DNA of 64,000 nt, taken from assembly GCA_001730015.1 (NCBI GenBank), contig MDLA01000140.1:1-64000 (forward strand). The letters are read 5' to 3'. The notes under the pieces were generated by a model that saw only the letters and a list, made by a program, of their open reading frames with translations, was not told the DNA's origin and ran no database searches. Position 1 is the first letter of the stretch. Each line of letters begins with the position of its first letter. The translations under genes were made by a program, and so were the position numbers. Below are positions 44,610-57,596 of the stretch, piece after piece. The DNA comes from Chromatiales bacterium (ex Bugula neritina AB1) (GTDB lineage Bacteria; Pseudomonadota; Gammaproteobacteria; Granulosicoccales; Granulosicoccaceae).

Positions 44610-45848
44610 CTAGATCCGGCTGAAGATCAACGTTGCGTTGGTGCCACCAAAACCAAACGAGTTTGAAAGCACATGGGATAGCTCTAACTGACGCGCTTCA
44701 TTAGGCACGTAATCGAGATCACATTCCGGATCCGGGTTTTGCAGATTGATAGTTGGAGGCACAGATTGATCGCGTAACGCCAGCACGGCAAATACCGCTT
44801 CGATTCCACCCGCCGCCCCGAGCAAGTGGCCGGTCATGGATTTAGTCGAACTGACCGCGACCTTGCCCGAGTGATCACCAAATGATGACTTTATAGCATT
44901 TGTCTCTGCGATATCCCCCACACTGGTTGATGTGCCGTGAGCGTTGATATAGCCGATTTGATCTGCATTAAGCCCGGCATCTTTTAGTGCGCTATTCATG
45001 CAGCGACGTGCTCCATCGCCATTGGCTGCCGGTTGCGTCATGTGGTGAGCATCGCCGCTCATTCCATAACCAGACAACTCACAATAGATTTCTGCCCCAC
45101 GCGCTCGTGCATGTTCATATTCTTCTAACACCAGTACACCTGCACCATCACCCAGAACAAAGCCATCTCGATCTGCATCCCACGGCCGACTTGCTCCGGC
45201 GGGGTCATCGTTTCTGGTAGAAAGTGCCCTGGCTGCACCAAATCCCGCGAGCCCCAGCGGACAAGTGGCCATTTCTGCACCGCCACAGAGCATAGCGTCT
45301 GCATCACCATATTTTATCAGTCGCACTGCCTCACCAATGTTATGAGTACCCGTGGTACAAGCGGTTGTAATGCAGATATTCGGACCTTGAAGGCCGCGCA
45401 TTATAGACAGATTGCCGGCTATCATATTAATGATTGTTGAGGGCACAAAAAACGGAGACATCCTGCGGGGACCGGACTTGACCAGAATGGAATGCTGAGC
45501 CTCAATATTAGGCAGCCCACCGATTCCGGAACCTATCGCAACCCCTATTCTCTCAGGGTCGTGATCTTCGGAGCGCAATCCGGCATCATCGAGGGCCTGC
45601 AAACCGGCCGCAATACCGAAGTGAATGAACGTATCCATTTTGCGCGCATCCTTGGCGCTCATGTATTCGGTTACATCGAAATTTTTTACCGAAGCAGAAA
45701 AACGTGTTGAATAGCCTTCCGTGTCAAACGACTCAACCATTGCCGCACCGGATACACCACGCAAGAGGTTCGCCCACGTTTCCTTTACAGTGTTGCCAAC
45801 CGGAGTAATTGCTCCAAGGCCAGTAACTACAACTCGACGTTTACTCAA
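44610..45848 (-). CDS. fabF: 3-oxoacyl-ACP synthase II
   Basis: FabF elongates acyl-ACP chains with malonyl-ACP and is needed for temperature adjustment of membrane unsaturation. The 412-residue protein carries C164 in [12 protein letters not shown] and the two His motifs [11 protein letters not shown] and [12 protein letters not shown], plus the [11 protein letters not shown] end. The start is TTG, supported by GGGAG 9 nt upstream and by the conserved [13 protein letters not shown] 301-nt gap with a hairpin separates it from acpP. Confidence 0.97.
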   Translation of the reverse strand: MSKRRVVVTGLGAITPVGNTVKETWANLLRGVSGAAMVESFDTEGYSTRFSASVKNFDVTEYMSAKDARKMDTFIHFGIAAGLQALDDAGLRSEDHDPERIGVAIGSGIGGLPNIEAQHSILVKSGPRRMSPFFVPSTIINMIAGNLSIMRGLQGPNICITTACTTGTHNIGEAVRLIKYGDADAMLCGGAEMATCPLGLAGFGAARALSTRNDDPAGASRPWDADRDGFVLGDGAGVLVLEEYEHARARGAEIYCELSGYGMSGDAHHMTQPAANGDGARRCMNSALKDAGLNADQIGYINAHGTSTSVGDIAETNAIKSSFGDHSGKVAVSSTKSMTGHLLGAAGGIEAVFAVLALRDQSVPPTINLQNPDPECDLDYVPNEARQLELSHVLSNSFGFGGTNATLIFSRI

Positions 45849-46149
45849 AACGGGTGCTCCCGAATGGTGTTGCTGCGCTCTGCGGTCGAACGCCTGTTCA
45901 ACAAACTCTACTGCAATGTCTGTCGGCTTTTTCTGATTCTACAGCGCTTGCCAGCTGGGCCGGGCTAAGGGACAGAGTCTCATTGGTGACTGGTTATTCT
46001 ATCCCGATGGATCACTGATTTTCATACAGCTACTCCAATGCTGTTGCTAACCAGGATCAACCTGGTTAGCCCGTCGTTTCACGGCCGAATCATCTTCGCA
46101 ACCCGTTAAAAGGATTGCGAATCTACCAGAGAAATCAACACAAAACCGG
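45849..46149. other. acpP-fabF intergenic region with a perfect hairpin
   Basis: The 301 nt between acpP and fabF contain, at 46046-46070, a perfect 10-bp inverted repeat GCTAACCAGG/CCTGGTTAGC with a 5-nt loop. There is no T tract, so it is more likely an RNA-stabilising or processing hairpin after the highly expressed acpP than a terminator. A promoter for fabF could be here. No gene was seen. Confidence 0.55.
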
Positions 46150-46386
46150 CTAATCCAGATTGGCGTCTACATACGCTACGGCCTGGGCAACTGTAGTGAT
46201 CTTCTCTGCTTCTTCGTCAGGAATCTCGCACTCGAACTCTTCTTCAAGAGCCATAACAAGCTCTACAGTATCGAGGGAATCAGCGCCAAGATCGTCTACA
46301 AACGAGGCTTTACTGGTAACTTCCTCATCCTTAACACCTAGTTGCTCTACGACGATTTTCTTTACGCGTTCTTCGATACTACTCAT
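46150..46386 (-). CDS. acpP: Acyl carrier protein
   Basis: AcpP carries the growing acyl chain on 4'-phosphopantetheine. The 78-residue acidic protein has the modification site S37 in [13 protein letters not shown] and the typical helical pattern. It is bracketed by 230 nt on its upstream side (to fabG) and 301 nt on the other, so it probably has its own strong promoter. AcpP also donates the acyl groups for LpxA and LpxD encoded at the right end. Confidence 0.98.
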   Translation of the reverse strand: MSSIEERVKKIVVEQLGVKDEEVTSKASFVDDLGADSLDTVELVMALEEEFECEIPDEEAEKITTVAQAVAYVDANLD

Positions 46387-46615
46387 ATTGCATACCCTCC
46401 ACGGGACTGGTCATTTTGCGAAAGTTGGCAATTGCCAATCTGTTCCATTGTATAAAATCCGAATTTCATACGCCACTGAATTCATCGATAAATGTTTGTT
46501 CATCTACCGGTATGCAGCTACGTCTGCGACTGATGGATAAGGCCGAAACGTCAGCTTTCAAGCAGTATTCATACACTATGTCGGTTTTTTGTCATTTAGT
46601 GACCATTGCCAGCTC

Positions 46616-47356
46616 CTAATTCATATACATACCGCCATTAACATGCAGTGTTTGCCCGGTAATGTAATCCGCTTTGGACGAAGCCAGAAAAGCGACCATA
46701 TGAGCAATTTCAGATGGCTCGCCAAGGCGACCCAAGGCAATTTCTTTCTGCAGGCTGTCTCGCTGCGCCTCTGGCAGTGCATTGGTCATGTCTGAAACAA
46801 TAAAGCCGGGAGCGACCGTATTAACTGTAATATTACGGGAGCCAACCTCACGCGCCAGCGATTTGCCAAAACCTATAATTCCGGCCTTGGCTGCAGCATA
46901 ATTACTTTGGCCACCATTGCCTGTCACGCCAACGACAGAAGCGATGTTTATAATCCTGCCGCGCCTAGCCTTCACCATACCTCGCAGACATGCCTTGCAC
47001 ATATGATAAATCGACGATAAGTTTGTGGCGATCACATTGTCCCATTCATCGTCTTTCATTCTCATCAGCAGATTATCACGAGTAATACCCGCGTTATTAA
47101 CCAAAACACTGATGACGCCGTGCTCCTTTGCAATTGCGCTGAGTACTGTAGCTACCTGCTCTTTATCAGAGACGTCCAGCACAACCCCGCTGCCTCTAAC
47201 GCCGTTAGCCGACATTCGATCAGAAATACCTTTTGCACCGGCTTCACTGGTAGCCGTGCCGATCACAGTGGCACCTAAAGCCGCCAGTTCATCAGCCACC
47301 GCAGCCCCTATACCTCGGCTGGCTCCGGTAACCAGCACTATCTCGTCATTCAACAT
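46616..47356 (-). CDS. fabG: 3-oxoacyl-ACP reductase
   Basis: FabG performs the first reduction of each fatty-acid cycle with NADPH. The 246-residue short-chain dehydrogenase has the Rossmann motif GASRGIG (11-17), NNAG, and the S140-Y153-K157 catalytic set (YAAAKAG). It follows fabD by 7 nt. Confidence 0.97.
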   Translation of the reverse strand: MLNDEIVLVTGASRGIGAAVADELAALGATVIGTATSEAGAKGISDRMSANGVRGSGVVLDVSDKEQVATVLSAIAKEHGVISVLVNNAGITRDNLLMRMKDDEWDNVIATNLSSIYHMCKACLRGMVKARRGRIINIASVVGVTGNGGQSNYAAAKAGIIGFGKSLAREVGSRNITVNTVAPGFIVSDMTNALPEAQRDSLQKEIALGRLGEPSEIAHMVAFLASSKADYITGQTLHVNGGMYMN

Positions 47357-47363
47357 TGTTATT

Positions 47364-48302
47364 TTAATTTCCTAGAGAGGTGATCGCTTTTTCCAGCAAT
47401 GCAGGAGTTTCAAGCGGATAACCTGTTATTGATTTATCGATTCGTTTTCCCAGACCAGTCAGCACTTTACCCGGGCCCATTTCGGCAATAACATCCACTC
47501 CGAGGCTCTTCATTGTCTGCACGGAGCCGGTCCAGTTCACCGGACTCACCACGTGCTCACGTAACGACGCGGTGAGTATTGCTGCATCCGCCGGCTGAGC
47601 GGCACTGGCGTTCTGTATTACGGGTATCGCTGGCATAGACAGGCCCGCCTTATCAATAGCCTCGGCCAGCTCATCTCTGGCCGGCTGCATCAGACTACTG
47701 TGATTAGGTACAGATACCGGTAGCATCATCGCCTTTCGTGCACCTTTTTCTCGCGCATTCGTGCATGCATCTTCGAGCGCATGCAAGTGTCCCGAGATTA
47801 CCACTTGCCCGGGTGCATTGAAATTCACGGCCTCAACAACCGCTTTTTCAGATGACATCAACTGACATAGATCAATAACTGCGTGATCTTCCATCCCTAT
47901 GATAGCCGCCATACCACCAACACCTGGATCTACCGCAGATGCCATCAACCGTCCACGCAGTTCGACGAGTCGTAATCCGTCTGCAAAACTGATAGAACCA
48001 GCCGCCGTCAATGCAGTGTATTCCCCCAGGCTGTGGCCGGCCATAACAGCAGGCTCTGGTACTTCCAATGCCTGCCAGACACGCCATACAGCCATACCTC
48101 CGACATACATAATGGGCTGGGTAAATTCAGTTTGCTTTAACTTTTCATCTGAACCGTTTTGAACCAGATCCCACAAATCGTAACCGAGTATGTCAGAAGC
48201 TTCGCTAAATACGTTCCGGACCACCGGATGCAATTCAGCTAATTCTCTCAACATGCCGGGGGTCTGAGAGCCCTGCCCTGGAAATACCGCAGCCAGTGTC
48301 AT
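47364..48302 (-). CDS. fabD: Malonyl-CoA-ACP transacylase
   Basis: FabD loads malonyl groups on AcpP. From ATG 48302 the protein has 312 residues with the N-terminal FPGQGSQ, nucleophile S91 in GHSLGEYTAL and a C-terminal GPGKVLTGL motif; the base His is in VPNHSSLMQPA. The frame also allows a TTG one codon earlier. It begins the fabD-fabG-acpP-fabF block and is preceded by dapB 94 nt away. Confidence 0.97.
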   Translation of the reverse strand: MTLAAVFPGQGSQTPGMLRELAELHPVVRNVFSEASDILGYDLWDLVQNGSDEKLKQTEFTQPIMYVGGMAVWRVWQALEVPEPAVMAGHSLGEYTALTAAGSISFADGLRLVELRGRLMASAVDPGVGGMAAIIGMEDHAVIDLCQLMSSEKAVVEAVNFNAPGQVVISGHLHALEDACTNAREKGARKAMMLPVSVPNHSSLMQPARDELAEAIDKAGLSMPAIPVIQNASAAQPADAAILTASLREHVVSPVNWTGSVQTMKSLGVDVIAEMGPGKVLTGLGKRIDKSITGYPLETPALLEKAITSLGN

Positions 48303-48396
48303 CAATTACACCTCTTCATCTAGTTTTTATCAGAATATGGTTTTTTGTACGATTATTGGGAACAACAGACAATCTGCCGCCTGCCTGGCCAGTATG

Positions 48397-49206
48397 TCAG
48401 CTACGCCCTGGCTTTAACACATCAGCCATATTGTACAGTCCCGGACTCTGCTGGCTGACCCACAATGCCGCTCGAATCGCCCCACGAGCGAAAGTCATGC
48501 GATCAGTTGCTTTGTGGGTAATTTCCAGTCGCTCACCCTGGCCGCAAAACATAACCGTATGCTCTCCGATTATATCGCCGGCTCGAATCGTTGCGAAACC
48601 AATTGCTCCGTCCGGCCGCGCTCCGGTAATTCCCTCACGCGCATACACCGCATGGTCATTTAGATTTTTATTCTGTCCCAACGCTACCGCCTCGCCCATA
48701 CTCAAAGCCGTACCACTGGGCGCATCGACTTTATGACGGTGATGGGCTTCGATAACCTCGACATCATAATCCGGCCCCAGCACACTTGCCGCCATCGCTA
48801 ACAGCTCAAGACTCAAAGTAACTCCGACACTGTAATTACTGGCGAAAACGATGGCAGTCTGCTCCGCTGCCTGCCGCATCAACTGCTTGTCTTCGTCATT
48901 TAGACCGGTGGTTCCAATGACCAGTTTTTTTTTGTTCTCAGCTGCGTAACGCAATATCCGGCGCGTGTTTTCCGGGCTGGTGAAGTCGATTATTGTTTCT
49001 GCTGAATCGTCAACAAGAGCGATATCCGCGGTAACCGTTACCCCCAGACTGGCAGAGCCGACCAACAACCCGGCGTCGGTGCCCACCAATTCACTCTTCG
49101 GGTGCTCTGTAGCACCGCAAAATCTGACATCGTCGCGCTCAAGGATGGCACGTATCAGTTGCCGCCCCATACGTCCTGCCGCTCCTGCGACCGCTAATCC
49201 GGACAT
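48397..49206 (-). CDS. dapB: 4-hydroxy-tetrahydrodipicolinate reductase
   Basis: DapB is an NAD(P)H-dependent step of the lysine/meso-diaminopimelate pathway. The 269-residue protein has the N-terminal GAAGRMG motif (8-14), GTTGL near 98-102, and the catalytic EAHHRHKVDAPSGTA (H155, K159). In Pseudomonas dapB lies near carA; here it stands between ligA and fabD. Confidence 0.97.
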   Translation of the reverse strand: MSGLAVAGAAGRMGRQLIRAILERDDVRFCGATEHPKSELVGTDAGLLVGSASLGVTVTADIALVDDSAETIIDFTSPENTRRILRYAAENKKKLVIGTTGLNDEDKQLMRQAAEQTAIVFASNYSVGVTLSLELLAMAASVLGPDYDVEVIEAHHRHKVDAPSGTALSMGEAVALGQNKNLNDHAVYAREGITGARPDGAIGFATIRAGDIIGEHTVMFCGQGERLEITHKATDRMTFARGAIRAALWVSQQSPGLYNMADVLKPGRS

Positions 49207-49337
49207 GATCTTCTTGCTGCCTTAATCTATTTGCTGTTGCAGCAATATACCACACGCACCCATGCCGATTAATCAACAAGCAGCTGATCGCATGGATCTC
49301 AAAGCGAATGGCAGCACGTCCTGTGCAAAACTGAAAA

Positions 49338-51674
<2,337 letters not shown>

Positions 51675-51709
51675 TTACGTAATTTCACACGTGGCCAGAG
51701 AATCTCAAT

Positions 51710-52627
51710 CTATACTTTAGCTGCACGTTTCTGGCGGAACACATACTGCTGGATATCTTCCCGCATATGTTGGATCGTTTGCTTGCTCAGGGTACTTCTA
51801 TCGGCATCACGCAACTGCCCACCTAACTCATCCGCAAGTTCAGTTGCTTCACTAATTAGAAAATCAAACGCTACATCGGCATCGAGTGAAACAGGTAATC
51901 GCATAAATAATGTAATGCCGGGGGTCTGAAAAGAATCCATTGCGTCGTTATCAAAACTTCCGGGTCTCAACATGTTTGCCACAGAAAAAACTTTGTGGTT
52001 GTCGTAGCGGCAATGATAAATCGACATTTTTCCGAATTCGTAACCATGATTCTCAAATGCCGCTTTCAAATTCCTCCCACTGAATTTCTGTTCACGAGGC
52101 GCTGTCACGTGCACCGTTACCAGTTTCTCTTCAGGTTCAGTCGACGACTCACTGTAGGTTTCCAACTCAGCTGAAAAACCTTCAACCGCGGGCGCTTTAG
52201 TAGCTCCGCTACGCGAATGACTTCCGGTTCGCTGGCTGGCTTGCTTAACCGCAGTAGCAAAACTTTTCACCGATTCCATACCACCACGACGGGTTCTACC
52301 GGTTTTCTCCCCGCGACCTTCAATCGGAACGTCATCGAGATCGACGTGGGTATTGGCGATATCGTTACTATCACGTACTGGTATAACCGAATCTATTTCC
52401 TTATCTGAAAGAAATTCTTCATCGTCTGCATACCCACCATCGTAGGCAGGAGAATCTGAAAGACGACCAGTGATAGGAACACTCAAGTCTTCGACAGAGG
52501 GATCAAAGTCTTCTGCTTTGCGCGTTCTGCGGTAACCCGCTCGATCCACATTGCGCCGTCCCAGAAAAAAGGTTGCTGCGAGTAGTGCAACGCCGAGAAG
52601 TATCAACATCCAACGAAAAAATTCCAT
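51710..52627 (-). CDS. zipA: Cell division protein ZipA
   Basis: ZipA anchors FtsZ to the membrane at the septum. The 305-residue protein has an N-terminal membrane span (FFRWMLILLGVALLAATFFL, residues 3-22), a long charged/Pro-poor linker (about 30-155), and the C-terminal FtsZ-binding domain (about 165-300: VHVTAPREQKFSGRNLKAAF, GSFDNDAMDSFQTPGITLFM, ELADELGGQLRDADRS). It is encoded between smc and ligA. Confidence 0.95.
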   Translation of the reverse strand: MEFFRWMLILLGVALLAATFFLGRRNVDRAGYRRTRKAEDFDPSVEDLSVPITGRLSDSPAYDGGYADDEEFLSDKEIDSVIPVRDSNDIANTHVDLDDVPIEGRGEKTGRTRRGGMESVKSFATAVKQASQRTGSHSRSGATKAPAVEGFSAELETYSESSTEPEEKLVTVHVTAPREQKFSGRNLKAAFENHGYEFGKMSIYHCRYDNHKVFSVANMLRPGSFDNDAMDSFQTPGITLFMRLPVSLDADVAFDFLISEATELADELGGQLRDADRSTLSKQTIQHMREDIQQYVFRQKRAAKV

Positions 52628-52894
52628 CAGCTTTTATGGCCTATTATTGCTTTGAATGAATGAAACATATTTTTTCGAATACCCTGGTTTTACATCAATT
52701 ATATTTGCATCCGGAACACTCTGATCTATCAAGGTTATCCGGTTGCTCTGCCCTAATTCAAAAAGACTTTATCAGGAAGTCTACCGTCGGAATTCTACAG
52801 CTTCCGGCATTGTATTATTCATGCGCAATTAAATCGATCTGCGCAGCCCGCGCAAAAAAATCACACCCGCAGTAAATCAGTTATTCGTATACAT

Positions 52895-55800
52895 CTAGGC
52901 AACAGCCAGCTCCACCGCTTCATCAACATCGACTGATACCAGACGCGATACACCCGGCTCCTGCATTGTTACCCCCATCAGCTGGGTACTCAATTCCATT
53001 GTAACTTTGTTGTGCGTTATAAAAATAAATTGAACCTGACTCGACATCTCAGATACCAATTTGGCAAACCGCCCGACATTGGCATCATCCAGCGGCGCAT
53101 CCACCTCATCAAGCATACAAAACGGCGAGGGACGAAGATGAAAAAAAGCAAAAACCAGCGCTACGGCTGTCATCGCTTTTTCACCCCCGGAAAGTAACTG
53201 AATACTACTTACCCGCTTACCCGGTGGTCGAGCCATCACCGCAACACCCGCATCAAGCAGATCTTCTCCTGTTAATTCCAGCATGGCCTGCCCGCCGCCG
53301 AACAACCTGGGGAACAGTTCCTGAAGTTTGTTGTTAACAATGTCGAAAGTCTCGCGAAACATGGTACGCGTTTCCCGATCAATCTTGTGGATAGCTTCTT
53401 CTAGTGTCTCCAAAGCTTCGGTGATATCGGTGTATTGGGTATCGAGGTATTCCTTGCGCTGCAGCTGCTCCTGATACTCTTCAATCGCGGCGAGATTTAT
53501 AGGCCCAAGCCTTTGTATTTTACGCTCAATATCCTCAAGTTGCTCGGCCCATACAGCAACCGTGGCCTGCTCCGGAATGCTCGGCAGCAACTGTTCTCTA
53601 TCCACCCCGGCTTCGACCAGTTGCTCGTCTATAGTTTTAAGGCGGACTCTTGATTCCTGCGACTCCATATTAACCTGCTGCACCAGTTCCCGCGCTTCGG
53701 TTACCTCTTGCTGAAGCAGATTTCTAGTGTGGTCCACTTCACGCATCTGACGGTCGTGCAATTCAAGCGTACGTCTGGCCTCCTGCAACTGCGATTCAAC
53801 CTCAGTGCGTCGATCAATCAGTGTCTCCAGCTGCTCACTCAGCACCTCGATTTCATCTGACTCCGGCTGGTCTTCACTCAGCAATTCGTCTCGCCTGCTG
53901 AACAACTGCTGCTGCTGACGCTTCATCCGCTGCATGTTCTGTTCAGTGGACTCGCGCCCCGATTTCATCGACTCCAGCTTTACGATAGTCGCCTGACCAT
54001 TGTCACGAACCGTTTCCAGATGAGCTCGCGCCTGATTGCGTCGTGCAGCCACTTCACTTCGTTTTACTTCTGCGTCATTGAGCTGTGCTCGCAAAGCCTG
54101 TAGCTGCACATCTGCATCTCCACCGACTTTCTGCGCTTCGCCCTGCTCTCTTGTCGCCCGCGCTATTTGAGCTGACAGGTCTTCAAGCTCAGCTGCGACC
54201 GTTTTTGTGCGTTTCGCCACCTGGCTTAACTGTGATCGTGTTGATTCCATCCGGCCGGAAATTGAGCTGATCTCACGATGTCTCGCATTGATTAATGCCT
54301 GACATTTATCACGCTGAATTTCACATTCTGCCACAGCTTTCTTCTGCGACTGCTCAGCAGATTCGAGCTCGGCAATACTCTGTTCCAGAACAACAACGCG
54401 CGCTCCCAGGCTATCGAGCTCTTCCTGACGAACCAGTACTCCGCCACTGTCATCGGATGGCCTCACACAAAGCCAGTGCCGCCCCATCCATATTCCGCCT
54501 CGCGTCACGATAGATTCACCGGGTTGCAGCGAAGCACGCGCCTTAAACGCCTCTTCGACACTTTCACAGGTTGTTACCCCGTGCAACAACTCGCCGATGC
54601 CAGCACTACAACTCACCATCGCGGCCAGCCATTTGTCGTCTTGTTCGCCATCTGAATTCGCTTTGTTTTTGACCGCCTGAATCCCTGATGACGGTACGTC
54701 AAACATTTTCTGGCTCATTGAGTCGAAGTCATCGACACAGACCGCTTCCAGAAAATTGCCCAATACCACTTCAATGGCCTGTTCCCATCCAGCATCGATA
54801 TCGAGCAATCTGGCCAGTGCCGGCGCATCGGCCAGATTATGCTTTTCGAGCCATTCCTGCCGACTCTTTTCACTGCCACCCAATGCGGCCTGCTGTAACG
54901 CTTCAAGCGAAGCAACCCGACCACTGGTATTTTGAAGTTCAGTTCGCTGTTGATCCAGATTCCTGCTGGTTGCAACCGCACGCTCCCGGGCCTCAGTGAG
55001 CGACACCGTTGCTGTTTCAAGTTGCCCGTGCAGCTCCGATTCCTCTTTACTTTTCGCCAGGTGGGAAGCCGCTAGCGTTTTCAGTGTATCTGCAAGCCCG
55101 CGACCTTCCAGATCGCGCTGTTCGCTTTGCATCTTTTCAGTGCGCTGGCGCAAATCTGTGAGGTTCTTTTGCAGCTGTTCCGCTCGAGCGCTCTCAAGCT
55201 GAGCGGTTTTCTCCTTCTGAGAGGTGGTTGCTGTCAGCTCTTCCCAGGAGGTGAGTGCGAGCTGAAATTCCTCTTCAGCCTGCTGATGTCTCACGGTTGC
55301 CTGCTGCAATTCAGTTTCAACTTTTTCACGCGTCGGTCCGGCCTCTGCGAGTGCCGTATCGATTTCGGCGATGCGCTGAACATCTGCCTCTATATTAGCG
55401 TCGGTTTCTTCAAGCTCGGTGGTTATTCGGGATAGCTCGTTCTCACGTTTGTCGCGTTGTGAGCGGGCGTGCCCTATTGATTGTTCTGTGCGTGTGATAT
55501 CTGCACCCAGAGCATAGAACTGCCCTTGCACATCATTGAGTGTTCGATCCAGAGCACCGCGTTGTTCACGCATTGCCTCCAGATTGGCATCTGCTTCTTC
55601 ATGCCGTTCTATCGCTTCATCAACACCAACCTGCCGCTCCTGTAAACGTACTTCAAACGAATCCAGAGCCCCCTGATACTCCAGCCACCGCAGGCCGAGC
55701 AATTCCGCCCGAAGTTTTTTTTCGTCAATCTTATAGGTTTTATAACGCTCCGCCGATCGTGACTGCCGTTGCAGATGCCCCAGTTGCTTATCTACTTCCT

Positions 55801-56395
55801 CGCGCAAATCATTTAGCCGGTCCAGGTTGTCGCGTGTATGACGGATGCGATTTTCTGTTTCACGCCGACGCTCCTTATACTTGGATATACCGGCTGCTTC
55901 TTCAAGATAAACACGCATATCTTCCGGCTTGGCTTCAATGAGCCGGGATATCATGCCCTGTTCAATAATGGCGTAGCTTCGCGGCCCCAGACCGGTACCG
56001 AGAAAGATATCGGTAATATCCCGACGTCGACATTTGGTACCGTTGAGAAAATACTGAGAAGTGCCATCCCGGGTAACCTGTCGGCGAACCGCAATTTCAG
56101 AATAACCCGCGTACTGGCCACCCAGCTTTCCGTCTGTGTTATCGAAAACCAGTTCGACTGATGCCTGCCCTACCGGTTTTCGCGATGAAGAGCCGGAAAA
56201 GATAACGTCTTCCATCGAAGCGCCGCGAAGGTGCTTTGCCGATGACTCTCCCATCACCCAACGCACGGCATCGATGGTATTTGATTTGCCACAGCCGTTC
56301 GGACCGACTATGCCTGTCAGATTCGAGGGTAAATCCAGGGTTGTTGAATCGACGAAGGATTTGAATCCCGCCAATTTTATCTTGCTTAGTCGCAT
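52895..56395 (-). CDS. smc: Chromosome segregation protein SMC
   Basis: SMC forms the condensin that organises chromosomes, usually with ScpA and ScpB. The 1166-residue protein has the P-loop GPNGCGKSNT (31-40), long coiled coils (about 170-500 and 640-990) around a hinge (about 510-620), signature LLSGGEKAMTAVAL and Walker B FCMLDEVDAPLDD. Enterics use MukB instead, so presence of SMC places the organism outside them. scpAB are not in the window. Confidence 0.96.
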   Translation of the reverse strand: MRLSKIKLAGFKSFVDSTTLDLPSNLTGIVGPNGCGKSNTIDAVRWVMGESSAKHLRGASMEDVIFSGSSSRKPVGQASVELVFDNTDGKLGGQYAGYSEIAVRRQVTRDGTSQYFLNGTKCRRRDITDIFLGTGLGPRSYAIIEQGMISRLIEAKPEDMRVYLEEAAGISKYKERRRETENRIRHTRDNLDRLNDLREEVDKQLGHLQRQSRSAERYKTYKIDEKKLRAELLGLRWLEYQGALDSFEVRLQERQVGVDEAIERHEEADANLEAMREQRGALDRTLNDVQGQFYALGADITRTEQSIGHARSQRDKRENELSRITTELEETDANIEADVQRIAEIDTALAEAGPTREKVETELQQATVRHQQAEEEFQLALTSWEELTATTSQKEKTAQLESARAEQLQKNLTDLRQRTEKMQSEQRDLEGRGLADTLKTLAASHLAKSKEESELHGQLETATVSLTEARERAVATSRNLDQQRTELQNTSGRVASLEALQQAALGGSEKSRQEWLEKHNLADAPALARLLDIDAGWEQAIEVVLGNFLEAVCVDDFDSMSQKMFDVPSSGIQAVKNKANSDGEQDDKWLAAMVSCSAGIGELLHGVTTCESVEEAFKARASLQPGESIVTRGGIWMGRHWLCVRPSDDSGGVLVRQEELDSLGARVVVLEQSIAELESAEQSQKKAVAECEIQRDKCQALINARHREISSISGRMESTRSQLSQVAKRTKTVAAELEDLSAQIARATREQGEAQKVGGDADVQLQALRAQLNDAEVKRSEVAARRNQARAHLETVRDNGQATIVKLESMKSGRESTEQNMQRMKRQQQQLFSRRDELLSEDQPESDEIEVLSEQLETLIDRRTEVESQLQEARRTLELHDRQMREVDHTRNLLQQEVTEARELVQQVNMESQESRVRLKTIDEQLVEAGVDREQLLPSIPEQATVAVWAEQLEDIERKIQRLGPINLAAIEEYQEQLQRKEYLDTQYTDITEALETLEEAIHKIDRETRTMFRETFDIVNNKLQELFPRLFGGGQAMLELTGEDLLDAGVAVMARPPGKRVSSIQLLSGGEKAMTAVALVFAFFHLRPSPFCMLDEVDAPLDDANVGRFAKLVSEMSSQVQFIFITHNKVTMELSTQLMGVTMQEPGVSRLVSVDVDEAVELAVA

Positions 56396-56699
56396 CTAGG
56401 AGGTCTGTTACCTGAATTATCTATGCGCTTACCGACCCGGTACAACATTCACGTGCCCTCTGCTACACGCGCAATGATTGCAAACCTTTGAACCATCATT
56501 GTTATCATGAACGCTACACTTTAGGATTCCGGTTGCAGATGACGGGTTTCATCAATGTAGTAAACCCGGTACGCTCAACGGTCTCTCACGTAACTTCTGA
56601 TAATAACGCGCAACGCAACTTCGAATGTAACTTCTTCACGTCCTCCTGAAAAAATTACCATCTTGCAAACTACCCACTGATCTATTCGTCTCTCCATAC
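56396..56699. other. Divergent intergenic region, no feature seen
   Basis: About 300 nt between the divergent smc and M23-peptidase genes must contain both promoters. AGGAGGT at 56399-56405 on the plus strand does not precede a start. No repeat, RNA gene or further frame stood out. Confidence 0.4.
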
Positions 56700-57596
56700 A
56701 TGCAACTTGTAACTATTATGATACATATTGATCCCGCGCGACAGTCTATCCGGTACTTACTAGTAAGCTGCACCTTACTCCTGTGCTGCATACCGTTTGC
56801 CGCAAGCAACGCAGATGAGGCGGCCTACCGGACACTGCCGCTGACTCAGCCGACGCCCGGGGGAGTGGTAATTCTCAATCTGGGGAAACCGGATTCAGCA
56901 AAACCAAAAGCTCAATTCAACGATATCCCGGTGGCCGTGCTAGAAACAAACGCTGGCTGGCACGCCGTTGTGGGAATTCCGTTATCAACCAAGCCCGGTC
57001 AACACCAGCTGGATATTGTCCACGATGATGGCAGCACAGAGGCTAAAACGTTCCAGATCGAAACCAAATCCTACCCCGAGCAACATCTGACGATCAAAAA
57101 CAAAAGAAAGGTAAACCCCAACGAGGAAGATATGCTGCGTATCAGGCAGGATCGAACGGATATCGCAAATGCCAAGCGTTACCGACATCCGGTCGTATTA
57201 AGCACCCGCCTTGACCTACCCGTGGAAGGCATTCGAAGCAGTTCATTTGGCTCCCGCCGTATACTTAACGGGCAACCAAGGCGTCCCCACGGAGGGATGG
57301 ATATCGCCGCGGCAACCGGAACACCGATCTTTGCCCCGGCTGACGCCTATGTGATCGAGACGGGTGATTACTTCTTCAGCGGAAAATGTCTGTTTCTTGG
57401 TCACGGTGAGGGCCTGCAAACTTTCTATGCGCATCTGAGTAAAATTCATGTGGAACCGGGGGAACAGGTTAAACGCGGCCAGCTTGTCGCTGAGGTCGGT
57501 GCGACAGGGCGAGTCACCGGTGCTCATCTGCATTGGTCTGTCGGCTTAAACAGAACCTGGGTCGATCCTGAATTATTCCTGGTTGATGCAAAATAA
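56700..57596 (+). CDS. Secreted M23 (LytM-type) peptidase
   Basis: The 298-residue precursor has an export signal (RYLLVSCTLLLCCIPFAASN), an N-terminal beta domain (about 40-125) and a C-terminal M23 domain with zinc motifs HGGMDIAA (about 198-205), HLSKIH and HLHWSV near the end. The Cys-rich signal could mark a lipoprotein, but no clear lipobox is present. LytM peptidases cut peptide bridges of peptidoglycan or activate amidases. The closest type is the family 'peptidase M23 with N-terminal Csd3-like/DUF' proteins. A second ATG at 56718 is an alternative start. Confidence 0.88.
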   Translation: MQLVTIMIHIDPARQSIRYLLVSCTLLLCCIPFAASNADEAAYRTLPLTQPTPGGVVILNLGKPDSAKPKAQFNDIPVAVLETNAGWHAVVGIPLSTKPGQHQLDIVHDDGSTEAKTFQIETKSYPEQHLTIKNKRKVNPNEEDMLRIRQDRTDIANAKRYRHPVVLSTRLDLPVEGIRSSSFGSRRILNGQPRRPHGGMDIAAATGTPIFAPADAYVIETGDYFFSGKCLFLGHGEGLQTFYAHLSKIHVEPGEQVKRGQLVAEVGATGRVTGAHLHWSVGLNRTWVDPELFLVDAK

